Assembly: GCA_002900995.3 (NCBI GenBank)
Contig: CM035310.1
Location: forward strand, 816,929 to 880,928
Length of the DNA stretch: 64,000 bases
Direction: 5' to 3'
Source of the DNA: Ganoderma boninense
Taxonomy: Eukaryota; Basidiomycota; Agaricomycetes; Polyporales; Polyporaceae
Part shown: piece by piece, positions 1 to 9,302 of the stretch
How positions within the stretch are numbered: position 1 is the first letter of the stretch
Layout: every line of letters begins with the position of its first letter
Notes under the pieces: generated by a model
Database searches by the model: none
The model's input: the letters and a program-made list of their open reading frames with translations, nothing else
What the model was told of the DNA's origin: nothing
Program-made: the position numbers and the translations under genes

Positions 1-1252
1 CCTGCGGACGAGCTTTAGCTCGGGGGTAGAGCAAGAGAACGCAGTGAGAGAGTTGAGCGTTGGGCGAAAAGAAATCAAATAAGGCACCCAAATGGGGCAC
101 GTACCTGTCTATGTACGATCTCGAGTCTCGAGAGCACTGCAAGGCGCGCTGTTGTCAATGCGGCGCTAGCACAACCGATGGCCCGAGACCCGGGCCTGCG
201 AAAGAAAACAAATTGGCCCCCGCCCGGCAAAACATGCGCACAATTCCGAGCTCGGAGTAGTTGGCCAGTGAGGCTGCAGAAGATGCGTGTTCTCCTGCTG
301 CATGCTCCCAGATTGATGCAATTTTAAAAGCGGGCCTAAGACATGTATGGATCGACATTCACTTAAGCATGAGACTGAGCCTGAGTGAGCTACTGAAGAG
401 ATCAATGCCGAAGCCCGAATTGAACACACCACAGTCCGAGTTTCGCGCACATCCAAGCCCGAATTGCACGCAACGTCGACGCATACGAGCAGTTTTCGTA
501 GCACAGCACCGCCGATACGTAAGTATGTGTTGCGATTGGCTATACCGTTCGTATCTTGGCGCGGTCTCTGCTTATTCCGGCCGATTGTTACTGCGCGTCG
601 CCCTGCAGTCTCTTGCAGTCTGTCGGGGGCTGGCCGCTCCGGTATTTCATGACGGATCACCAAAGACTAGTCTTCTCTAGGTGGCCACAAAGCCGACATT
701 GCAGGAGAGGTCCTGGACGGAATATCAAATACGGTGCACTCGATGAGGAAGCAAAGTCGTCCATAAGCGCCAAGGCACCGCAACGCACAATGGCACAATG
801 GCCTGTCAACGTTTGCATCTGTTTGACCCGGCTTGGCGGGGGGAGAGGCAAGGTGGGGAATTCGAAGTTCGGATGATCGTTAAGTACAGCCTTCGTGGAG
901 AGTGTTTGGACCACGGGCAGTCTAAGAGCGTGCACAAGGGGAGGTGGGGAACGGATAACGTCATCCCGGCGGATCAGGGTCGACAGTCTTCAGTCGCTGT
1001 TCTAAGGTCGCAGAGCTGAGACTTGACACGGTTGGAAAGAATGCCGATCGACAATTGAGCGAACGGTGATACGCTCAAACATGTGACGCATTCTGAGAGG
1101 TTGTAGCGCCCGGTGAGCATTGTTGGTGAAGCCCGGCCGCTGCGATACCTACCCACTTGCCCACAAGCCACTTGTAGACCGACCACTACTTGTCGGTCGG
1201 CCAGTAGACGTCAGCTACAATATTCAGGAGAAGGGAATAAGGCAAGAGCCAG
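1..1252. other. No gene recognised
   Basis: Only short overlapping reading frames on both strands, none with a recognisable domain or a convincing chain of spliced exons. The stretch lies downstream of F1, whose stop codon is at its right edge, so part of it must be the F1 3' untranslated region. I see no tRNA or rRNA. Confidence 0.6.
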
Positions 1253-2739
1253 TCAGTTCAGTTCTCGCTCTCGGATTCGCGCGACTGGAAAAGCAACAAC
1301 CAGCAGCGACGTACCATAGCGGTCCGGATGGCGCTCTGTCTCCTCCACTTCAAACTCGCGTAGCAGCCCAGCAGCCTGGAGCCTCGGGAGCGGCATCGCG
1401 TCCAGGTCAACATCCGCAAGGCGAGGCCCCACACCCATTCCTGCAGCGTCAGACTCGGACAGCGCCCCCTCACTGCACAGGTAGTGGACGCGCAGCTCCA
1501 CCCTCCTCAGGTCCGGAAACCTCCCTCCTTCCCTCGCGGGATCGAGCAGCCTATCGACGGCGTCGAGGCTCCTGATAGAGCGTGCGGAGCCGTGGGGCAG
1601 CCCCGGGAAGACGAGTATCCAGACGTCGAGCGCGAACGCGCGGAGGGTCGCGGGCAGGCTGTCGAGCAAGGGCACCAGCGCGTCGCGCCGCGAGAGCGGG
1701 TCCTCGTCCGGGTGCCCGCGCTGCTCGAACCCGACTCGGACGTACTGCAGGCGAGTACAGCGCGCGAAGGTGGCCCCCACGACGCTCCACACGGACGGCC
1801 CTGCGGTGGAGCGAACATTGTCAGCGACGTCCGCCGGTGGATCCAGAACTTGAAATGAGGCTCACTAGGGTCCACGGGCATGTCGTTGGGCCATGGCTCG
1901 TGCAGTGCGCCCACAGCGCCGATGCTGAGGCTCAGCAGGTTCTCGGCTGCGCTGGATCGGAGGAAGTGGTCGAGAACGGGCAGGTCGCCCCGCCACCAGC
2001 TGCCTGTGGCGAGCCCGCGGAGGCATCCGGGAGCGAGGACGCGCTCGAAGAACTCGTAGAAGTGGTCGACGGTTCCGCGGAGTACCAGATTCTGGATCGC
2101 GAGGGACGCCGGTGGGAATAGCTTCTCGATGTTGGCTGGGGGCCGTTGGCCGAACAGGGAGTAGAGGAAGGCATCTGTGGCCAGGGTGCCAATGGTGAAG
2201 AGAGGGAGGAGCCCGTGGAGGATAAACGCGACGTTTTGGCATGACTCGAGGGTCAGTCGTTGGAGAGCGACACGCGCTGAGGGAGTTTGAGAGGTTGTTT
2301 GAGGTCGTGCTACAAAGCGGAATCGCTGAGGCGGGTCGGCCTTGTTGTCATAGTCCACTATTGAGAGATTGCGGAGATTCGTCAGGAACGGGAGGGCGGC
2401 CGCGAGAAGTTGAACATCGAACGGGCAGCCGTCCATGTTTATATGCCGTATGTTCCCAGGCTCTGCCCAGCACCAGTCGAAGAAGTACAGGTCCTTGATA
2501 CACTCGGCGAGGTCTGGGTGCGCACGGACGTGCTTGGCGAAGCGTTGGCAATCGCTGTGCCTGACGGGGACAGAGGCGAAGGAATACGGGCTGGCGATGG
2601 CGTACCAACCCCTGCAGACCTGCATGCAAGTCAAGAGCACATTTCGGTCCAGTTGACTGAAGATATCGAGGAGCAGCTCGACGGGGAGGCCTATGCAACC
2701 GGTTTCGGGAGTGCAAGCTTCAATACTCCGCGAGGTCAA
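1253..2739 (-). CDS. F-box protein F1 (subfamily I), two exons
   Basis: Probable substrate-recognition subunit of an SCF ubiquitin ligase. Residues about 17-60 form a classical F-box (IGLPVELLLDIFSQLD, then a Cys-x-x-VCRGW stretch), followed by about 400 residues of LRR-like leucine-rich sequence. Exon 1 is 1866-2739 and exon 2 is 1253-1800. A 65-nt intron (1801-1865, GTGAGC...CCGCAG, with GCTGAC about 25 nt before the acceptor) joins two reading frames that otherwise look frameshifted. Splicing gives 473 aa, and the joined protein lines up with the neighbouring copy F2. The start is the first ATG before the F-box. F1 and F2 are the only loci here with a textbook LPxELL F-box. Reads as intact; expression and substrate are unknown. 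Confidence 0.85.
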
Positions 2740-3528
2740 GTTGAGTGTTCTGACACGAGCGAACCTTCAGCGGTGGTCAGCTTCGCGATAAATGGCAGTC
2801 AGATTATTTTATTCTTTTTAAAACTCACAAGGATTGAGTAGTTCGGAATATATTAGGCGATTTGAATTGAAGAACTCCCCTGAGTCCACGTCCTATGCCA
2901 TTCGAGTCGGTACTACCTATGCACAGACCACGCCGGTGAGATCGAGACATTTGCTGATTCGACGAATACTAGAGACCAGGAGGAGAGACTCACCTTGTAC
3001 CATAGAATTCCTCAAGGTCTGTGCTGGTGGTGCAAATTCGAGTCTGCAGTGTCTGCCGTCGACCCGTTCACTAGCACCCCGGGCTGTGCTGATGGCGGCG
3101 GTGACAAATAGCGCCAAACACCCATTCTAGGGCGCTAATGTACAATTAGTTGACCGAGTTGAACTTGCATGTCCTCTCCGAGTCCAACTTGAACTCGAGT
3201 CTCTCTTCATCGACGGCGATCGATGTTCTTGAATAACTGGACATCTAGAGTCGCTCTTTGTGCTTTCACATTGTGCGTGATGGCCATGGGCTAGCCCATG
3301 CAAATCAGCCTGACTCTGAGAATCAATATTCAATCCTGTTTTGGAGAGAGATGGGTTACCGCAGTACGTCGTGTTCACTTTCAATGTGCATGAGATATCC
3401 CCTTATATTTCCCCCTTTGCCTTTGAGTGCCCAAGTTACGTCCAAGAATTCTCGTCGATCCTGATTCGAGCTCATACTACCCAGTCGCCGACATATACGA
3501 GATTGATCTAGATCTGCACAACGTCATC

Positions 3529-3750
3529 CTACAGCGCCTGGCGAATCGGACAAGGTTCATAGAAACTATTCATGAAGTTTTGAAGTGTCAGGTAGGGCAG
3601 GGAGAACATCATCGCATCTACATCCACATCGCCCTGCTGATCGTACGACTTGAGTCGGCATTGGTATTGACTTCGTAAAGGACGTCTCCATTTCAAGCTT
3701 GCGTAGACCTGGCTAGGAGTTTGGCTTTCCGATTGGGGTTGGGATACCAC
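3529..3750 (-). pseudogene. Relic of an F-box gene 3' end
   Basis: Two pieces resemble the last exon of F1. The DNA around 3690-3715 matches the F1 region coding LLREFEVEE (tctacgcaagcttgaaatgg compared with gctacgcgagtttgaagtgg). Further downstream on the minus strand, GDVDVDAM resembles ADVDLDAM of F1. Their order is swapped relative to F1 and no longer frame is open. The rest of 2740-3840 shows no gene. Best read as decayed debris of a third subfamily I copy, though chance similarity of such short stretches cannot be excluded. Confidence 0.4.
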
Positions 3751-3840
3751 TACTTCAACTGCATCTCCGAGTCGGGTGGCCAGTACACGTCGGCGGCGAT
3801 TCGGAGCTCCGAAGAAGCTTCAAGTTGAAGGACAGACGAG

Positions 3841-5280
3841 TCAAATTGAGTCAGCTCTCGCGGTATTCACACTGCTCACAAAAGCACAGACCAGGCCCTG
3901 AAGCGACTCACCACAGCGCACGTCTGAGTCATGCACCTCATCGTCGACCCAGAACTCCCGTAGCAAACTAGCGGCCTTGAGCCTCGGGAGCGGCATCGCG
4001 GCGCGCTCGATGTCCTGCCTGTTGCGCTTCATCGCAGCGTCGCTTTCGGAGGCCGTGATACCCAAGAAGTGCACATGCAGCTCTACTCTCCGCAGATGCG
4101 GAAATCGCCTCCCCTCTCCGACGGGGTCGAGCGACCTGTCGATGGCGGCGAGGGTTCTGGTCAGGCTGTCCCAGCCTCTCTCCACTCTAGCCCATCTTCT
4201 CCACATGCTATCCAAGCACCCTGGCCACGGAGACACCAATAACCAGATGTGCAGCGAGAACGCACGGAGACTCGCAGGGAGGTTCGCCAGCAAGGGGCCT
4301 AGCGCGCCACATCGGGAGAAGAGGACCTCGTCTATGCATGAGCAAAGTACGAGACCGACACGGACATACTGGACGCGTGCGCACTGTGAGATGGCTGCAC
4401 CAAGGGGTTCGGATACCGAGCTTGTCCAATGGGCACTGGCAGCCGCAGCGTAGTCGTAGACGCCATGCACGCAGCCGATGCTGATGCTCAACAGGTTCTG
4501 GGCGGCAGGGGACAGGAGGAACTGGCGGAGGGAGGGGAGATCGCTCTTCCGCACGCTGCATGTGGCAAGCCCCAGAAGCCTGCCAGGAACGAGGACCCGC
4601 TCGAAAAAGTCGTAGAAGTCCTTGCTGTCCCACTGAACCACTAGGTTCCGGAGCGTGAGGGATGCCGGCGAGAAGCGAATTTCCCAGATCTGCGCCGCGC
4701 ACTTGTGGTGGAATATGGGCCACAGATATGAGTCCACGACCAACGTTTCGACAGAGAAAAGGGGAAGGAGCCTGTGGAGAATCAGCGCGCTGTCCCCGCA
4801 AAACGTGAGGGTCAGTCGCTGGAGGGGGACAGGGGCAGTGCGTTGACGTCGTCTCATCTATCTCGGCAGCTGGCGCACGTCGGTCTTGTTGTCGCAGCCG
4901 ATTATACGGAGCTTGGCGAGACTGGTGAGAAACGGAAGAATCGACGCGAGGGCTTCGACGTCGAATGGGCGGGAATCGACCTCGGATTGCCACCCAAATG
5001 AGAATGGACGGTAGAACCACTGGCAGAAGAGAAAATGCAACTCCTTGACGTGTGCCGCGAAAGTAGGGTGTGCGCGAAAATGCTTGACGAAGATCTGGCG
5101 ATGACGGTATCTGATAGGAACCACGGTGAAGAAACAAGGGCTTGCGATACCGTACCAACGCCGAGAAACTTGCATGCAATTCAAGAGCGCATTTCGATCC
5201 AAGTGTTCGAAAACTTTGAGAAGAAGCTCGACGGGGAGGGTATCGACGGTACTGGGCTTGGCACTTTGAGGTCGAGTGCA
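3841..5280 (-). pseudogene. F-box pseudogene F2 (subfamily I)
   Basis: Diverged copy of F1 lying directly upstream of it on the minus strand. The F-box is intact (TLPVELLLKVFEHLD, then CMQVSRRWYGIAS), and the leucine-rich part runs to a stop at 3841. Two lesions argue against function. The codon matching the F1 start is TGC rather than ATG and I find no in-frame ATG upstream. An in-frame TAG at 4858-4860 separates DNKTDVRQLPR from the rest, with the frame unchanged on both sides. The F1 intron is absent here and the exon reads straight through that point. A spliced upstream start exon cannot be ruled out, but the TAG would remain. Confidence 0.75.
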
Positions 5281-5520
5281 CCCTGCACTGCCTGTCTGTA
5301 TCCGTGTTCGCCGGGCGAGGGTGCAACTGGAGTATGACCTGATCAGCTTGGTGATTCATGTCTTTGCTGACAACTCACAGGGTAATTCGAAGCATGATAA
5401 CCTGATCTCCTATCCTTGGCCTATACCAAAAGATCGTGTGAGCGAGATGGAAGAAGTCGATCAACCGAGGTTACGGCGCTAAAGACTCGCCTCTCCCGGT
5501 GGCATGAACTGTTAACTTAC

Positions 5521-5656
5521 AGCAACGCGCTGGAACTGCGCCAGGAAATCCGTGGAGAATCACCAGGATATCGTTTGAGAGGTTCTTCAGAAGGCCCGTG
5601 CTATCGGTAGGGATGAGAGGAGAGTCGATGTCCCTGACGGTTTTCGTATGAGCCAT
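5521..5656 (-). pseudogene. Possible orphan first exon, F-box-like
   Basis: An ATG at 5656 opens a frame containing LLKNLSNDILVILHGFP, which resembles the first helix of an F-box (L-x-x-DIL-x-I-x-x-F). The frame runs to a good donor (GTAAGT, just below 5521). No second exon with the family's leucine-rich region follows before F2, so it would be a truncated locus. I see nothing else in 5281-5785. This is weak and rests on one short motif. Confidence 0.25.
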
Positions 5657-5785
5657 GCCACCAGGTACCGAGCTGACCAATTGCCCCTGAACGATCTGGA
5701 AAATGCCAGGGGTAGCATTCATTCCAACAAATATCACAAAGGCAAATGTTCTTTCACTGGTATCAGAAATTCGGGAGCGTCGGCT

Positions 5786-6052
5786 CTACCGGACACCATC
5801 GCCGAGCAACATAAACATCGACCCAATTGTCAAGATCTCCCAAGTCCGGTTCCTTCTCCACACCATATTTTCGGAGAGCCGCTTCCACAGGACATCCAAA
5901 GCTGGGCCAGAGAACCCTCTGCAGGTCCTGGCCGCCATCGCGAGCGATCGGCGCGACTCGAGGATCCCCTTGTGGTCGGGATGGACGGGGTCGAGGTATG
6001 AAAAGTGGAAGACGTCTGGCACATCGGAGAGGCGCAACTGAGAGTTAGCCAT
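5786..6052 (-). pseudogene. Truncated F-box gene F3 (subfamily III first exon)
   Basis: From the ATG at 6052 the protein reads LSDVPDVFHFSYLDPVHP, then SRRSLAMAARTCRGFSGPALDVLWKRL. This is close to the first exon of F13 (LPDVPDVFYHVFSYLDPVH, SRRSLAIAARTCQGFAGPALDVLWRRL). Similarity stops after KRL, where family members continue PDDQPLADLLCAL, and the frame ends at 5786. No leucine-rich second exon follows. A TATA-like stretch (tatttaagg, about 6100) lies upstream of the ATG, so the promoter may survive. Read as the 5' remnant of a gene whose body was deleted. Confidence 0.7.
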
Positions 6053-6352
6053 GGTGGCGCAGAGCACCGAGGAATTGACTCACAAAGTCTATGCGCTCTG
6101 TATTTAAGGGGACATGATCGGGGCTCCGCTCCGGGCACTGATGCACACGAGGACACACGGACAGGTACAGTGCTGGCAGCTTTGTACACTTACTCCGGAA
6201 CTCTAAGATGACTCAGACAGTGAAGGGCGAACGGAACAGAGCCTTCTGCAAGAAGTCGAGCAACAGATGGGATACATACAAGGACTCAGATGGACGCTTT
6301 CGGATGCGAAGTGCACAAGATCGGATGAGAGCAACTGCAAGCGATCCCCAAA

Positions 6353-8095
6353 TTAATGGCCTGTCAAGACATAATCGGAAACGTCGCAGGCGCGGCAGGG
6401 GCAACGTTCGGGAACAACCTCTGGATGAATGCTGTCTTCTCGCGCGAGAAGTCCATCCCCGAGCGGGAACACGACCTCCTTGATGCCCAGATCCCGCAAC
6501 GGATGGGGCTCCGCGGGGTACTCCAGTTCCTCGAACGTGCCAGGGGTGACGTCCATGACGGGGAGGCGCAGCACCCGCAGACGAGGGCAGCGGCGAGCGA
6601 AGTGGAGGAGAGACTCGAACCCCGCACGGCCGCTCTTGGGGGTAGCAACATCTATGTGCAGCTCTTCGACGGCCGGCCAGGACTCCGAGAGGGAGAGGAC
6701 GTCGTCAGATGAGAGCTGGAGAATGAATGAATCGAAGCCGAGGACGATATGGCGGAGGAGATGGAGGGACAGGAGGGGCTCGACGACAGTCATGAAGGAC
6801 ATCGTGTGTGGTTCTTGGTCGCTGAGTCGTGTTTTGAAAGGGCTGCGAATTTTAGTGCAGCGGATGGAGAGTATTTCTAACCGGTAAAACCTTTCCGTAA
6901 TAGCTTTCAGACACAGATGGGACAGTAGAAGTAGCTGCTGCGAATGACCTGCTTGCGCAGCAGACAACATCAGAGACTTGAGTCGACGGGCCTCGACCAG
7001 TTCCAGCAGATCACGGGCCGAGTCCAAACGGCCCCTGACGGAAAGACGTTTCAACGATGGAAAGATTAGATTTCGAGTGTGTCGACTCTCTCTGCCCGGT
7101 GTGACAGATAGATCTTCGAGTTCCAAGAGGTGAGTGAGCGGCTCAAGGTTCTGGATCTCAACGGTTGTGTTGATTGAGATAGATCGCAAGTGAGGGTTGC
7201 GGTGCAGGATTGACAGGTTTTGGTTTTGTCCCCAAGGAAAGATGGAAAAAGTGATGGTTTCCAGATTAGGAGCACGGACGCAAGCATCCGAGAGGGCCTG
7301 TTCGGCCTCACGGCCGTCATCCACGCATCCTGAAAACGAGAGGTAAAACTCTCGTACGGACGGGGATATGAGGAATAGCGGAGCAAACGGCCGACTCCGG
7401 ATGCTAGTGATGATATTGGCAAACGGAAAACGAAAGCTTTCCGGAGCTTGCAAGCGAAATACGGGCGGGAATTTGCCGAGGGAAGGTGAAAAATCACTAG
7501 TACTGCCTGTGAAGCGGACAGACTGGAGAAGAGGAAGAATATACTCTTCAGGCATGATTTCTGAAACCTCGGTCCAGATAGATAGCCTCGCCGCGATCGG
7601 GTCGTAGTTGTACTTGAGGCGGATGTGGCGCACGCGCGCTGCGTACTCCCGGAATCGGGCCCAGTTAGGGTCTGCTCGTGGATCCTGTTGAGTAGACAAG
7701 CCCGGTGAGATATATAAGTTCATGTACGGAAAAATGGCGTAAGCAGTAGTTGACAAACTTACCAGGGGGTTGTCGAGCAAGAGTTCGCTGAAATTCAGGC
7801 TGGGAGGCCTCGGTCGGTTCTCGTCCAAGAGTGACTCGAACGACTCCTGCCGAGCGATTCCAAGGGAGCATAGAAGATATATAAGGGGCATGTCACTAGG
7901 TAAAGATCTCCACAGTGCGTCGAGGGCAGGTCGGGCGAAGTTTCTGAAAGCGAGCGCGGCAGAGAGCAGAGTCCGGCGGACACGAGCTACCTCTTCCTCG
8001 TCATCAGACGATCTGTCGGGATCCAAGTGTTGAGTGATGTGGAATAAGATGTCCTGTACGTCGCACAACGAGGGGGTGGTTCGCGTGGCCTCCAT
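6353..8095 (-). CDS. F-box protein F4 (subfamily IV), two exons
   Basis: Probable SCF substrate receptor. It starts MEATRTTPSLCDVQDILFHI, followed by the family's RRTLLSAALAFRNFARPALDALWRSLPSD helices, then about 440 residues of LRR-like sequence with the family hallmarks (HFARRCPRLRVLRLP, and a final acidic/hydrophobic tail). The frame is open throughout, but 7685-7762 has canonical intron ends (GTAAGT...CAACAG) exactly where relatives have their intron. It is 78 nt long, a multiple of three, so retention would not shift the frame. Exons 7763-8095 and 6353-7684 give 554 aa. After splicing, the second exon begins DPRADPNWARFREYA, the usual family start. Intact. Its closest relative here is F19; a 5' relic of another copy lies at 48612-48698. 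Confidence 0.85.
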   Translation of the reverse strand: MEATRTTPSLCDVQDILFHITQHLDPDRSSDDEEEVARVRRTLLSAALAFRNFARPALDALWRSLPSDMPLIYLLCSLGIARQESFESLLDENRPRPPSLNFSELLLDNPLVSLSTTAYAIFPYMNLYISPGLSTQQDPRADPNWARFREYAARVRHIRLKYNYDPIAARLSIWTEVSEIMPEEYILPLLQSVRFTGSTSDFSPSLGKFPPVFRLQAPESFRFPFANIITSIRSRPFAPLFLISPSVREFYLSFSGCVDDGREAEQALSDACVRAPNLETITFSIFPWGQNQNLSILHRNPHLRSISINTTVEIQNLEPLTHLLELEDLSVTPGRESRHTRNLIFPSLKRLSVRGRLDSARDLLELVEARRLKSLMLSAAQAGHSQQLLLLSHLCLKAITERFYRLEILSIRCTKIRSPFKTRLSDQEPHTMSFMTVVEPLLSLHLLRHIVLGFDSFILQLSSDDVLSLSESWPAVEELHIDVATPKSGRAGFESLLHFARRCPRLRVLRLPVMDVTPGTFEELEYPAEPHPLRDLGIKEVVFPLGDGLLAREDSIHPEVVPERCPCRACDVSDYVLTGH

Positions 8096-8516
8096 CGGTG
8101 AGATCGGGTCAGCGGGAAGACGTAGGTAGTGGTTGGAGTTTCAAACGTTCACGTTTAGCTTCAAACTCGCTTGCAAACGCACGCTGATGCCCTCATGGGC
8201 GTCTATGGCCGTCTCGCGACCAGCGGGCGTCGAAAGACGAGATTCAATTCTTGTACTGTGATTACCTCTGGGCAGAGGTCGTTAACACTGAAAACAAAAG
8301 TGAGTCTGCTATACGGCGAGCTTTGGCTTCGGTAACCTCCAGCGGAAATCGCACGTCGACCGCACGGCGGTGGCTAGCCAAGCAAGCAGAAACGCAGTAT
8401 ACATGATATGGAGACAGGATACACATTGCAGCCCGCGAACACACCTTCTCCCCATTCCAAGCGACAGCCTCCGACTATCCGAGTCCTCACGCCAGCCGCG
8501 AACGGTCCCCCGACGC
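8096..8516. other. Intergenic spacer shared with 48699-49086
   Basis: No gene. The stretch resembles 48699-49086 (for example the block around ttcttgtactgtgattacctctgg and the following gttaacactgaaaacaaa). So the F4/F5 pair and the F18/F19 pair derive from one ancestral two-gene unit that includes this spacer and probably the F4 promoter. Confidence 0.6.
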
Positions 8517-9302
8517 CTAGTCCGTCGCGACAACCGGGTGCTGCGTGAATGGCGCCGCAGCCTTCGGGAACACCCTCTGGATGAACGCCCTCATCTCGCC
8601 CGACAGATCGACTTCGCGCGGCGACACGACGTCCGCCACGTCTAAAAGCCGTAGCGCATGCGTCTCCTCAGGGTACTCGAGCCCGTCAAACGCCCCAGCT
8701 GCGAGGTCCATAGCGGGGAGGCGCAGCGCGCGCAGGTGTGGGCATCTCCGCGCGAAGTGCACAACGGACTCGAAGCTCGCGCGCCCGCCGTCGGTGCTCG
8801 CCGCATCTATAGCGAGCTCCTCAGCGCCAGGCCACGCTTCGGCCATCCTGCGCATGTCGCCGCCCGAGGTGAGCTGGATGATGAAGAAGCGGAAGTCGAG
8901 AGCGATGTGCCCGAGGTGGCGCAGCGCAAGCAGGGGCTCGATGGCGGCCATCAGCGCGCCCTCGGTGTTGAGCGCAGTGGGGAGGACCTGGATTGGCCTG
9001 CGCGTTGGGGGCATGAAGTGAAAGAGAGTGCCTCCTTCATCAAGCCCGACGGAGCTTAGCGAGTTGCGTGAGGGGCTCGAGGTCCGCGATGGAAATATGT
9101 GTGAGGACAGAGACGGTGCGCAGATGGGGATTGCGGGGCAGGATAGACAAGTTGATCCTCCAAGGGCTAATTGTGATGCTGATAGTTTCCAGACGAGGAG
9201 TTCGCGCACAGGTCTCGGACAAGACCGCTTCGGGCTCGTTCTCGCGATTCCTATTTGTCTTGGGCCAAATATTCATCTCCCTTATCGACTGAGAAATGAG
9301 GG
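8517..9302 (-). pseudogene. F-box pseudogene F5 (subfamily IV), 5'-truncated
   Basis: C-terminal half of a gene very close to F19: DLSGEMRAFIQRVFPKAAAP matches DLSGEMTAFIQRVFPKAAVP. Upstream, SIREMNIW and HISIADLEPLTQLAKLR match F19. Near 9055 the frame shifts, and about 75 codons present in F19 are missing after GGTLFHF. Similarity to F19 ends abruptly at 9300-9302, in GAAATGAGGG, where the duplicated block begins. The F-box exon and the first part of exon 2 are therefore absent. Clearly non-functional. Confidence 0.85.

Noticed and set aside
1801..1865. Apparent frameshift in F1
   Set aside because: A canonical 65-nt intron with a branch site explains it and restores agreement with F2.
7685..7762. 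Treating F4 as a single-exon 580-residue protein
   Set aside because: The segment has perfect intron ends at the family's intron position; being a multiple of three it merely leaves the frame open.
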